Shown here: positions 36,430-46,085 of the stretch, piece by piece | How the letters are laid out: every line of letters starts with the position of its first letter | Numbering within the stretch: position 1 is the first letter of the stretch | Position numbers and translations under genes: made by a program | The notes under the pieces: model-generated | Told to the model about the DNA's origin: nothing | Databases searched by the model: none | The model's input: only the letters and a program-made list of their open reading frames with translations | Assembly: GCA_033439265.1 (NCBI GenBank) | Contig: JAVTVX010000020.1 | Coordinates: forward strand, 20,292,001 to 20,356,000 | DNA from: Dillenia suffruticosa | Taxonomy: Eukaryota; Streptophyta; Magnoliopsida; Dilleniales; Dilleniaceae | Length of the DNA stretch: 64,000 nucleotides | Direction of reading: 5' to 3'

Positions 36430-36460
<31 letters not shown>
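35344..36460. repeat. Tandem duplication, copy A (about 1.1 kb)
   Basis: This block is repeated at 36461-37583 with a period of 1101-1117 bp. Shared landmarks include GGTCGCTCCCATTCGCATCA (35650 and 36751) and CGGTCGACACCGCTTCT (36258 and 37374). Boundaries are approximate because the outer parts are T-rich. Confidence 0.88.
35979..36408. mobile_element. MITE in duplication copy A
   Basis: Its ends form an inverted repeat of about 50 bp: TTATTAGTTAAACA with TGCAATAAATAATG on the left, and the reverse complement on the right (CATTATTTATTGCA ... TGTTTAACTAATAA). A second inner pair, AAATGCCATTGCAG and CTGCAATGGCATTTTAGT, extends the foldback. It has no coding frame. No target duplication can be named with confidence. 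Confidence 0.7.
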
Positions 36461-36464
<4 letters not shown>

Positions 36465-36794
36465 TTTTATATTATAATTTTTAATTTTTTTATTCAAATC
36501 TTCACTCTTTATTTTTTAACCTTTTTTTCCTTAAAATTTTTATCTTTTTTTTTTACATATATTTTTTTTTCTTTTTTTGGGCCCACTTATTCATTGATTT
36601 TTATTCTTTTTTTTTTTCACTTGAGTCTTTTCACTTATTTGAATATAGGTTTTTTTTTTTAATTCCATGAATGCTTGTATCTCTATTTTTATTTTTAGAC
36701 TATAATTTTTTATTTTTTTATTTTTTTATTCGAACGCTTATTCTTTCAATGGTCGCTCCCATTCGCATCAATTTTTGCTTCCACATCTGCATTC

Positions 36795-36844
36795 CAACCC
36801 CAACCCCACCCCCACCCCCACCCCCACCCCCACCCCCACCCCCA
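36795..36844 (-). repeat. CCCCCA repeat (G-rich on the minus strand)
   Basis: Several units of CCCCCA give the minus strand more than four G-tracts in a row, a candidate G-quadruplex. Copy A (about 35695-35733) has a shorter, irregular version. Confidence 0.8.
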
Positions 36845-36892
36845 ATTTTAGACAAGTCACTAGGTCAGGAAGGTAGAAAGAGAGAGACAGTG

Positions 36893-37073
36893 AGAAAGAA
36901 TTGGAAAGGCAAAGACCGGTAATCGACGAGGCTGAACACCATAATCGATGAGAAAGAAAATCATGCCAGCGAACATTCCATTTGAATCTACCGACGGTGT
37001 TGGGTCTTTCCATTTCCCCGCTCTGGCCTTTGTAGCCGTTCTCTCACACACTCTCTCTCTCTCCATGTAATAT
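36893..37073 (-). pseudogene. Gene-like fragment in copy B, perhaps first exon of DNA polymerase lambda
   Basis: A minus-strand frame starting at an ATG in the AG run contains DSNGMFAGMIFFLIDYGVQP followed by RRL. The pattern GMFxGMxxFLVxxxVQxRRL recalls the start of the BRCT domain of plant DNA polymerase lambda, which I recall rather than compare. Copy A has the same frame near 35790-35955. No further polymerase exon is visible, so it would be a captured or stranded first exon. It may also be chance. Confidence 0.25.
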
Positions 37074-37095
37074 TTTATATATTTTCTAATAAAAA

Positions 37096-37524
37096 ATATT
37101 AGTTAAACAGCAAAAATAGAAATTCTTTGCAATAAATAATGTGCCTTTTAAATAAATCAGATTGAAATGCCATTACAGGGCTAAGTTGGAATTGAAATCT
37201 TTTAAATATGATTAACATTTGACTCCTGTTGGAAGAATTAGACCCTCATATGTATGGAATGTTTTCCGTTGAGAGATCTATCCTCAAAAAAGAAATCATT
37301 ATAGTGATTGATCTGGATTAATAGGGGTAAAATTTCAGATATCGAACGATAATCATGAATGTGATAAAAAAAACGGTCGACACCGCTTCTGGAGACCTGG
37401 TCCGACCAGCTGCAATGGCATTTTAGTCTTTTTGTTTTTATAAAAAGTTTCTATTTCCTTTGCAAAGACAGTCTGGCACAATATTTATTGCACAGAGTTC
37501 TATTTTTACTGTTTAACTAATAAT
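37096..37524. mobile_element. MITE in duplication copy B
   Basis: It is the counterpart of 35979-36408 with the same inverted ends and length (429 bp). It was copied with the surrounding block rather than inserted separately. Confidence 0.7.
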
Positions 37525-37545
37525 ATATTATATATATATTATATT

Positions 37546-37546
<1 letters not shown>

Positions 37547-37582
<36 letters not shown>
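37547..37582. repeat. AG microsatellite before the helicase leader
   Basis: Eighteen AG units. The matching tract in copy A is at 36432-36459. Confidence 0.95.
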
Positions 37583-37587
<5 letters not shown>

Positions 37588-38307
37588 GGGGATTTTAGCC
37601 AAAAGGAGGTCGGGGTTTTAGAAGAGGAAGAAAACACCACTGCACAGAGCGACTGATCGTCATCATCATGGTTCACAGGGATAGAGAGAGGGGCCATGAT
37701 AATGAATCGCTGTTCAACTTCAATCCTCCAAGTTTCCAAACTATGGTCGCACTCACATCTCACCATTCTCTCCCTTTCATTCAAACCCTCTTCTTCCTCT
37801 TCACGCCCAATAAATTTCTTCCTTTGCCACTTCAATCCAAGACTTCAACTTCACCGCCGCCGAATTAGGACTCTCACGACGTCCGCCGCCGCCGAAACTG
37901 CCGTCTTGGATGGAAAAGGTGCGGGCACGTTTTATGCAGATGAAGGAGGTTCCTGGACTTCTCTCGGTGTCTCTGATCAGCTGTCTCGAGCACTCTCTGC
38001 TGCCAGTCTCGAAAGGCCCACTTTTGTTCAGGTCAACATAAAAGAATTTCATTTCATTTTAAGTTCAATTTGAATTCGATTGCATACATTTCATGTCTGC
38101 AAAGCCCTAGGTTTTGAATTTTGAACCTCTGTGATTAGATTAACTTAAACCTAGTTAGTTTTATTTCTCACAGTCATAGATATCTGGATAGAATACCTAT
38201 TCGTGGAGAACAATAGCAAACACCTGATGGGGATGTAGTTTTCTGGGTCTATTTCGCGACTTTTGTATTTGCCCCCAGCTCTTCTTCTTCTTCTTCTTCT
38301 TCTTCCT

Positions 38308-38332
38308 TTTTTTTTTTTTTTTTTTTTTTTTT
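38308..38332. repeat. Poly-T run in helicase intron 1
   Basis: About 25 T follow a CTT microsatellite (38280-38306). Such long runs are prone to sequencing error. Confidence 0.9.
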
Positions 38333-39898
38333 GAGTCTCCCCCCCCCCAAAAAAAAGCAAAGAAAATAAAAAGATCAAAACTTGATTTTATGTAAATTTC
38401 CTAGTGAAAATTTAAGGAGCTTCTGACACATTTACTTGCAGCAAGTGATACAAAGGAAAGTTACCTTTGATGATATCATTAGTTGTTTAGACAAGTGTGT
38501 ATATGCTTGAGTATATGTATAAAAGAGTTGTTCTCACTAGTGAAAGTTTTTGGGTCTGCCACTAGCCATGTGGATTATGGAGAACAGATTGCTCTTTCTT
38601 TCCCTTTTGTTGCAAATATTTATTGATCATAAGCGATTTTAGCATATACCAGCATGTGTTTTACAATTTTAGCTATGTGCATGATTTTTCTTTTTTGAGC
38701 TACTCAGATGCCTCTATCTGTATTGCAGGCTGCATCAGTATCCAGTATACTTTTGGGGAGTGATGTGGTACTAGCTGCGGAGACTGGTAGCGGTAAAACA
38801 CATGGCTACCTAGTTCCACTCATTGATAAGCTATGCAGCTGAGCAGGGAGTATTGTGGATGGCAATGATGATCAGCAACCAAGTGGTGAACGGAGGCTCT
38901 CTCTTGTTCTTTGTCCTAATGTAATGCTTTATGAACAAGTTGTTTGAATGGCGTCCTATCTCTGCGGTGACAATGGCAAACCACTTGTTAGAGTTGCCGC
39001 TGTTTGTGGTCACCAGGTAGAGACATTACAAATGTGATGGTGAGGTTAGATTTCAAGGAGAGAGTGCCCAGTAGATTCCATTAATTAAACATGAATTTTT
39101 TCTTGCCACAGGGTTGGCCAGTTGTTGAACCAGATGTAATTGTGTCAACGACAGCTGCTTTTCTCAATTATCTTTAATGCATTTGATCCAGAAAGATGTC
39201 GTCGTACTGATAGTGTGGTAATTTTTGTGGCTGAACCTGTTTATTGTTCTAAATTCTGAAAGCATCACAAGATAAGAATTCTGCCTATTTGGCCTTGTGC
39301 AATCAGTGAAGGTTTTTGATGAAGTGGATATGCTGCTATGTGGGAGCTTTCAGAATCAGGTTATCTGTCTAATACACAAGTTACGATTTGATGAGAAACT
39401 ATTGTCACGCTCTCAGCTGAGTAACTCTGCCTCAGAGAGTCCAGAGGAATTAGATTATGATGATGCAGAACACTTGCAAAATGATATCACCTTGAAGGAC
39501 CATGCAGATGTGGAGGATGGTGTCCAAGCTGAAGATTTATCAGAAGATACTGATTCTGGGTCCAGCAAGAACAAAGATTGGAGGAGAGTACAAAAGTATT
39601 ATAATCGCAGCAAGCAATACATTTTTGTGGCAGCCACCCTTCCTGTTAATGGGAAAAACTGCTGGAGGTGTCTTAAAACGAATGTTCCCTGATGCTAAGT
39701 GGGTTAGCGGAAACTATCTCCACTGTCATAATCCCAGGTGACATGCCGTTCTGTTGTTATGATTGACATTTTTTTTTCTTTTCTTGTACTTGATATCGTA
39801 ATTTAGGTATCAGTTATGGGTTTTACACTGTTTTTCTTGTCCAGTTAGAATAACATTGTGATTACAATTAGATTGGAGCAGAAGTGGGTTTTTACATT

Positions 39899-39901
<3 letters not shown>

Positions 39902-39929
<28 letters not shown>
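39902..39929. repeat. AT microsatellite in a helicase intron
   Basis: Fourteen AT/TA units, 18 bases before the exon 5 acceptor. Confidence 0.95.
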
Positions 39930-39934
<5 letters not shown>

Positions 39935-40275
39935 TCAAATATTTCAGATTGGAGCGGAAGTGGGTTGAGGTGACAATTGATACTGAAGTTGATGCCCTCA
40001 TGGATGCGGTAAACCATGGTCCTAAATTGAAAGGGCTGGATACTGGTGCTTGTTTGAGTAGAACGATGGTCTTTGTTAACACCGTTGAGGCTGTTCAAGC
40101 GGTGGCTAAAATATTGTCAACGGCTGGAATCAGATGCTTCTGTTTCCTTAGTGATAGCTCTCTAGGGAAGCGGATAAAGAATTTGACTGATTTCTATCAG
40201 AAAGGTGGCATCATTGTTTCAACCGATGCTGCTGCACGTGGCCTTGACATTCCGGGTGTTTCACATGTTATTCAG

Positions 40276-41252
40276 GTAGCTTTATTTTTAGTATATTAGC
40301 TAGTAATCATACATGGTTTCTGCTTCAAGGAAAAGTAATGGATGGATTTGTTTCCTTAGCTTTTATATTCGTTTTTGCTGCTTTGGTGGCCTTTGTGATT
40401 GTTAACATTGTGATTCTACTGCCATCCTTGCCAAATTTTGTTCAAATAACTAAAACAGCAACAGGGCTATTTTGGAGCTTCTCTTCTTCCTGCTGCTATT
40501 AGACATTATGTTTGGTCTCTTCTTTTGTCTTTCTGATTGTAATGAAGGTTTACGTAATTCTTTTTTCTTCAGGAACCAATATAGTGAAACTGCAGGTTGT
40601 CCCAATTGAAAAGGTTAGGATGAGCGCACTTTCAATCCTTTGAAAGGATTATTGTATAAAGGTTACAATGTTTTAAAAAGATTTCACATTGAAATGGCAC
40701 AATTGAGTAGTTGAAGCTTTGCACTTCTCTTTGTAAAATGTGTCTAGCATGATGCCAAGCCTTTTAATTAGAAAAGAAAGAAAAGAAAAGAAAAGAAAAG
40801 AAAAGAGCTCGTACTTTTTGAGTTATTGCAGAAGCAAGATCGGCCAACTTTGGACGCACTTCTAAGGATCAAATCACCTCGAAAGGAAGTTATGAAATCA
40901 AATGAGTGATCACTACCGTACGTCCAATATCAAAAGCCATAAAACCCAATATTAGATTCGAAATATTAAATTTTTGTTTGGGAAGGGAACTAAATAGATT
41001 ACCCTTTTAACCCAAGGCTTCACCGTGGGTACTTTCCTTTTCTTTGAGTGGAGTGGAATCAGAGAGGATGCATTTGGTGAAATGGATTTGGAGAGGTCTA
41101 ACAGAAAGACTTGTTTTAAACTCAATCTTATTTTTTCAGCATTATTTTCTCCAAAATCCTGGCACAAACAAGGAAACTTTGCATGACTAGATCAAAGCAT
41201 ATGCATGATCTTAGGCTCTTTTTGCAGTTGCACATGGGAAGAAATTGTGCAG
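40276..41252 (+). other. Intron 5 of the helicase pseudogene
   Basis: It includes an AAAAG microsatellite at about 40777-40806. Short frames on the minus strand (40952-41167) show no family. Confidence 0.5.
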
Positions 41253-41896
41253 GCTGATTTTGCTAGTTCTGCTGTAGATTTCTTACATAGGGTAGGCCGA
41301 ACAGCTAGAGCTGATCAATTTGGACTCGTCACTAGCCTTTACACTGAATTTAATAGAGATCTGGTTGCCGCAGTTCGTCAAGCATGGAAGCTGGGCCAAC
41401 CTGTGGTAATCTATTAGAACCTGTAATTGAATGATCATCTCATAATCATGTAGTAATCATGAGCATGTTTTCTTTTCTGTTTCTTCTCTCCATATAATTA
41501 TGTAATTTGACCACTGAATAGTTGAAAGTAGAACATGTGCAAATGTATCTGCTGATTTATCAATTATTGTTTTAAAATTGCTAGTAACAGAGAGCAAAAA
41601 CTATATAATTACAGGACACTGTTTTCAGCACAAAAAGGAGTTTCCGTAATAAGCTGAAGAAGAGAGGTATTTTGATTGTTGTCTTACAAGTCAATTTTGA
41701 TTTAGCATTTTGATAATGACTCCACCAGAGATAAATCATGCAAGTACACTTCATCATTAAATTTCTGCCTTTTACAAAATGGTGCCCTTAGCTTTTCAGG
41801 CATATTGTATGATTCTATTTCTATACTGATCAAATTTTAACAGGTTATGCGAAAGTCAAGGATACATCAAATCTGGCGGACAAGTTTCCTGCATAG

Positions 41897-42940
41897 ATTT
41901 TTGTCGATTTCAGGTATATAAAGAAGCATTCTCGATCTCGGTTCTATCATGGAGACGTTTTGATGTTTATGACTGGAAACAAACTCTTTGAGAAGCAGAG
42001 CCTTCCCATTGACCTGTTGTGAGAATTTTTCTTTTTTCCCCCCTCCTTTCTTTGGGCATAAGTTGTGGGGTGTCATTTGTTGGTTGCGCCTTTCTAGATA
42101 TTTGTGGGGATTGGAATGCTCTACTTGTTTCTTTTTTATTAATCTTTCCTTATGTTTTTGACCATGTAGAGGATGACTTGTCCTCTATTGTATTTAATGT
42201 TACATTATTCTAAATCTATATTTTACTTTCTTTTTTATTTTAAAAATAAATATAAGTTCTGTATGTTCCAACACATGCTGCCATATTTAAAGTTCTCTTA
42301 AACCACCCCCCCCCAAAAAAAAACAGAGAGAGAAAAGAAAGTGAAGAGAAAAAAACAAAATTCCTACTCTTTTTAACATAATGGAATTATGCTGGACAAT
42401 CTTGCACTTTGCACATGCATACAAATGTGAGAGAAGCCATGATTTCTTAACAGAACCAATGTGGTCCTTTTTTCATATCTGCTGGCTTGTCCTCTTGAAT
42501 TGTGCACTCATTCTGATTAGAAGGTAGGGAATGCTAACTTCCTTCTTGTTATTCACAAAATTTTCAAGCTAGACAAGAGCTGCAAGCATGGTGTTCTTGA
42601 ACTCGAAAATGCACTGCAATATATCTCAGATTAATCATAAGTGAACAAGGAGTTGTTCACTATATGCTAAATTTGATAATGAAAAACACGCAAAATTTGG
42701 CCAAATAGACGAAACACGTTGCCCCGGAAAAACCTGATGTTTACATAGATGCTCTATGTAACATGAACCTCAAATTAGAAGAGGTCAAACCTTATTCTAC
42801 TTGGTGTACCATAAATATGCACTTTTCCTTAAACATAACAAATCTGTGAATGAAAAACTGAAGGAACAAAGAAAACAAGAAGCTAAGACTTAACTTGATA
42901 CACCATGGACATGTTCTCCTAACCACAAAACCCGTGCGAA
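41897..42940. other. Region between convergent helicase and UGT genes
   Basis: It would hold both 3' untranslated ends. A run of C then A lies at 42306-42325. No gene is seen. Confidence 0.55.
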
Positions 42941-44420
42941 CTAGACATGAATATGACCATCAGATTCTCTTATCACCTTGTCGGAAGATATCAATTTCCC
43001 CACAAATTCATTGATGTTCTTGTCAGAACTTCCTCCTGCACTCACTGCTTTCTTTGCCAACTCTCTATATTTACTGGAATTCTTCTTGATCACTTGGCTT
43101 CTCTCTCCTTCCATGACCACCCTCAAGCAAGATATGAGCTCTTCTCTGCTAACAATTCCCTTTTCATCTTCCTTAGCTCTGAGCCCTACTTCCCATATAT
43201 CCTCTATAAATTTGGCATCAGGCATCTGATCAGACCACTGTGGCACACCCACGATTGGCACCCCGAGGCTCAAACCTTCAAGTGTCGAGTTCCAGCCACA
43301 ATGTGTCACGAAGCAACCAATGGCTTGGTGTGCCAGCATTTCTAGTTGGTTGCACCATGTTACTAAATGCCCTTCTCTTTTGCCGAATCTAGGAAACCAT
43401 CTGGCAACTTGCCACGTTCAGAGTCCTTAACAACCCAGAGGAAGTGAAATCCACTCTCTAATAGACCACAGGCAATCTCCTCCATTTGTTTCTCTGACAA
43501 TGACACCATGCTCCCAAAGGAGACATAAACCACTGTGTTGGGTGGTTTTGTTGCTAACCATTGAATGCACTCACCACTTAGTGGCTTCCATAGACTGGCC
43601 CCATATCCATTGTCCCCCTCAATTTGGCCATCTAAATAAGCTGATGGCACCATAGGACCAATTAAAGTTGCAGGCCAGATCTCTGATATGCATTTCGCTA
43701 CCTGTTTTAACAAAGCAAAAAAGATAATGAATACCTGCAAATGTACTTCGAAAGCATCATTAAGTAAAATACAAGCCTTACCTCGCCTTCTAACTCTTCC
43801 AAAGTGTTGTCAAACACCCAATCAGCCTTTTCTAGGTTAGCAAATTGATTCAGCGTCATGGCCAAGTAAGCAGGGTAACTTTCTGGAGCCCTCAGAAAAG
43901 TTGGCAAGTCAGGAGCATTCAAGGGAGGCGGGCCGGGAAGCTGCAGAGGCAATTCTTCTTGTTTCAAAGGCAAAGCAAGCTGGCCATGGTGTATGCGGCA
44001 GAATATGGAGCAAACAGTGGCCGAGTTGGTGAAAAAAGCCGCTCCATATATGCCATGTAGCTTAGCCACATCTAGAGCCCAGGGTAGAAATGAATCATAA
44101 ACTACACAATCCACTGGAATTGCAGAGTTTTTATACTTGTCAATGAGTTCAGATAGAGTCCTAGATCCACTAGCTTTGAACGACTTGAGAAACACATCCT
44201 CATTTTTGGCTTGGGCAAAGCCACCCTCATCAAATCCATCAGAGATTGGCTCCACCTCAACATTCGGTGCAGAAATGGATTTCACAGTGTAGTGGGTTGT
44301 GGCGAAGGTGGCCTTGACACCTTTGGAAGCTAGACGCTTGGCAAACTGGAGGAGGGGATTTATGTGACCTTGGCCCGGATATGGGAGCACGATAACATGA
44401 GGACTGTATTTCTGCACCAT
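42941..44420 (-). pseudogene. UDP-glycosyltransferase, UGT74-like, with one frameshift
   Basis: The family transfers sugar from UDP-glucose to hormones or phenolic and terpenoid acceptors in the cytosol. Exon 1 is 43782-44420 and exon 2 is 42941-43701, with the intron at the position usual for UGT74 genes. The N-terminal half has VIVLPYPGQGHINPLLQF with the catalytic His; the C-terminal half has VVYVSFGSMVSL and the PSPG donor box ending FVTHCGWNSTLEG...QWSDQ. One base is missing at about 43366, just before the WCNQLEML start of the PSPG box, and the frame meets a stop there. With that single base the gene would encode about 466 residues, the family norm. It may be a young pseudogene or a sequencing error. 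Confidence 0.88.
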
Positions 44421-44469
44421 TGCTTGTGCTTTTGGTTTCTGCTGCTATATTTTGTGCCTCTTGGGTTCT

Positions 44470-44479
44470 CTATATATAG
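44470..44479 (-). promoter_or_regulatory. TATA box of the UGT gene
   Basis: The minus strand reads CTATATATAGAG about 50 bases upstream of the start codon, so the leader would be very short. Confidence 0.6.
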
Positions 44480-44539
44480 AATCAGTGAAGTAAAATTGAC
44501 ACGTCTTTTTTCAAAATTTTGCTAGAAGTTTGCATTTAA

Positions 44540-45540
44540 TTTGGATAGTATTTGCTAGATGGCAAGTTATGCACAAATTGGGCTTTCCTTTGAGTAAGAG
44601 GTGTCGTAAGATTTAGTAAGATTAATTACGATAATAGATTTTTATGGGGAAAAAATAGATATTCTAATCAAAGATGTCATTTATCTTAAAATATTAACAA
44701 AGAAAGAGAACAAAATCAATCTTCCCCTTTTGGCCTCGGATATGATTGGAAAATCATCATCATCTCACCAATTAGTTACCCATGGTTATAATGATTATAC
44801 TAATAAACACAATAATATTCAGCAAGGGTATTATTAATCTTCTGTTAGCACATTATATTTCTTATACATGGCTTGATGATGATTTATATCTAGCTAGATT
44901 TTGAGTGATTCATATTGATCAATGATAAAATTGAGAGAACAATATGTTGGGGCAGGAGGATAAAGAAAATGAAGAGCTAAAATTTTCAGATGAATTATGG
45001 ATGATTTTTTTTTTTTTTTTTTTTTTTTGTTTTGGGAATAACAAAGCTACAGCTCTTACTTTTTTATGGGTCTTTTCTTATTATTCATTTCATCTGCATA
45101 CAATGTATTTATAGCGGATGAATTCATTAAAGAAATTACATAAATGATTAAGACTTTTTTCAGATACAGAGACTTTGACTAGCCGGTGAAATGTATGGAG
45201 ACATATAATCAATTATAAGTTAATATTTAATACAATAAATATAATAATCTCGGAGGCAAAAGTTCTAGTCAACTCATCTACTCTGTTTGAAGCTAGCAAA
45301 CCAAGTTGAATACACAATTGCGTTTGACTTGTCCTTATGTTGAACAACAATCTACTTGGGACAACACTTGAGCCAATTAGACTGAAATTTCAAAATTTTA
45401 TATATACAACACTCATGATGCCAGGTCCTTGAAAATATCCGCATTCTTGTCAGTTTTTTGAGTGTTTGCACCTTTTCTATTCTTTGCTCCATTTCATCTG
45501 GTTTGATGAATTGTGTCCTTTTTTCTTATGAGACAGAAAG
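44540..45540. other. Intergenic region upstream of the UGT gene
   Basis: A T run occupies about 45006-45028. No gene is seen. Confidence 0.55.
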
Positions 45541-45569
45541 AGAGGACTAAGCATGAGCAAGGACTTGCA

Positions 45570-46085
45570 GATGTTGTGAATCGTTACCCACCTCTTAACA
45601 ACTATCAATCACAGTGATCCAAACCTTTTAACAATTATCAATCAAGGATATGTTTACGGGCTTCAAATTTTCAAAGACGATGAATGGGTAGGCATTGAAC
45701 CTATTACCAAATGCCTTTGTGGTAAACATAGCCTACCAGTTACAGGTATATTGCCAGGCTTTGGTAATCAAGTTGCTAATTCTTTTCTTTTTCTTTTTGT
45801 GATATTATGGCATCCCAAAAAGCTACGGTTGCATATTATTGACAGTCGAGGTTAAAATGTAATGAACATCGGGCAGTGACAAATTCAAGTGAAGCATGGA
45901 TGACTATTATCTTTGCCATCAGTCCATTGCAAGATGGCATTGCAAAAGCTCTAACTAATGCAAGCAATCCTCCACCCTTTAGGGCCTTAGCATGCAACGA
46001 TTTTTACAACTACTACTTCAATGGTGTGCTAGATCCTAATGCTGCTCTGAAGCCTTTTATGCTTTCGACTAAGAAAGAAATTTGA
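45570..46085 (+). pseudogene. Decayed second copy of the 2-oxoglutarate dioxygenase
   Basis: Only parts of exons 3 and 4 of the gene at 16429-17699 remain. Exon 3 (to 45745) keeps NRYPP, then lacks about 12 residues, then HSDPNLLTIINQGYVYGLQ and GDEW-like text, with a frameshift before NAFVVNIAYQLQ. The last exon (about 45838-46085) begins with a stop, then reads NEHRAVTNSSEAW. The 2-oxoglutarate-binding Arg of the intact copy (EARTS) is Trp here (EAWMT). Exons 1 and 2 are absent. About 45 bases around GAACATCGGGCAGTGACAAA are nearly identical to the intact copy. Confidence 0.88.

Larger units (their letters stand above)
36461..37583. repeat. Tandem duplication, copy B (about 1.1 kb)
   Basis: This second copy ends in the AG microsatellite directly before the helicase leader. 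It differs from copy A at scattered bases and in the lengths of simple repeats, so the duplication is not recent. Confidence 0.88.
37696..41896 (+). pseudogene. DEAD-box RNA helicase, RH22-like, broken
   Basis: The intact family member unwinds RNA in plastid or other ribosome assembly. Eight exons can be placed: 37696-38031, 38729-39016, 39112-39217, 39307-39737, 39948-40275, 41253-41405, 41615-41666 and 41844-41896, all with GT-AG ends. Motif I AETGSGKTHGY, the SAT-equivalent VAATLPVNG, TDAAARGLDIPGVSHVIQ and motif VI HRVGRTAR are clear. It cannot make a helicase: stops at 38840-38842 and 38945-38947 in the motif I exon, a frameshift and stop near 39175, a lost A near 39655 that shifts GKKTAGG, and DEVD in place of DEAD at motif II. 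Introns are kept, so it is not a processed copy. An intact paralogue would be expected elsewhere. Confidence 0.88.
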
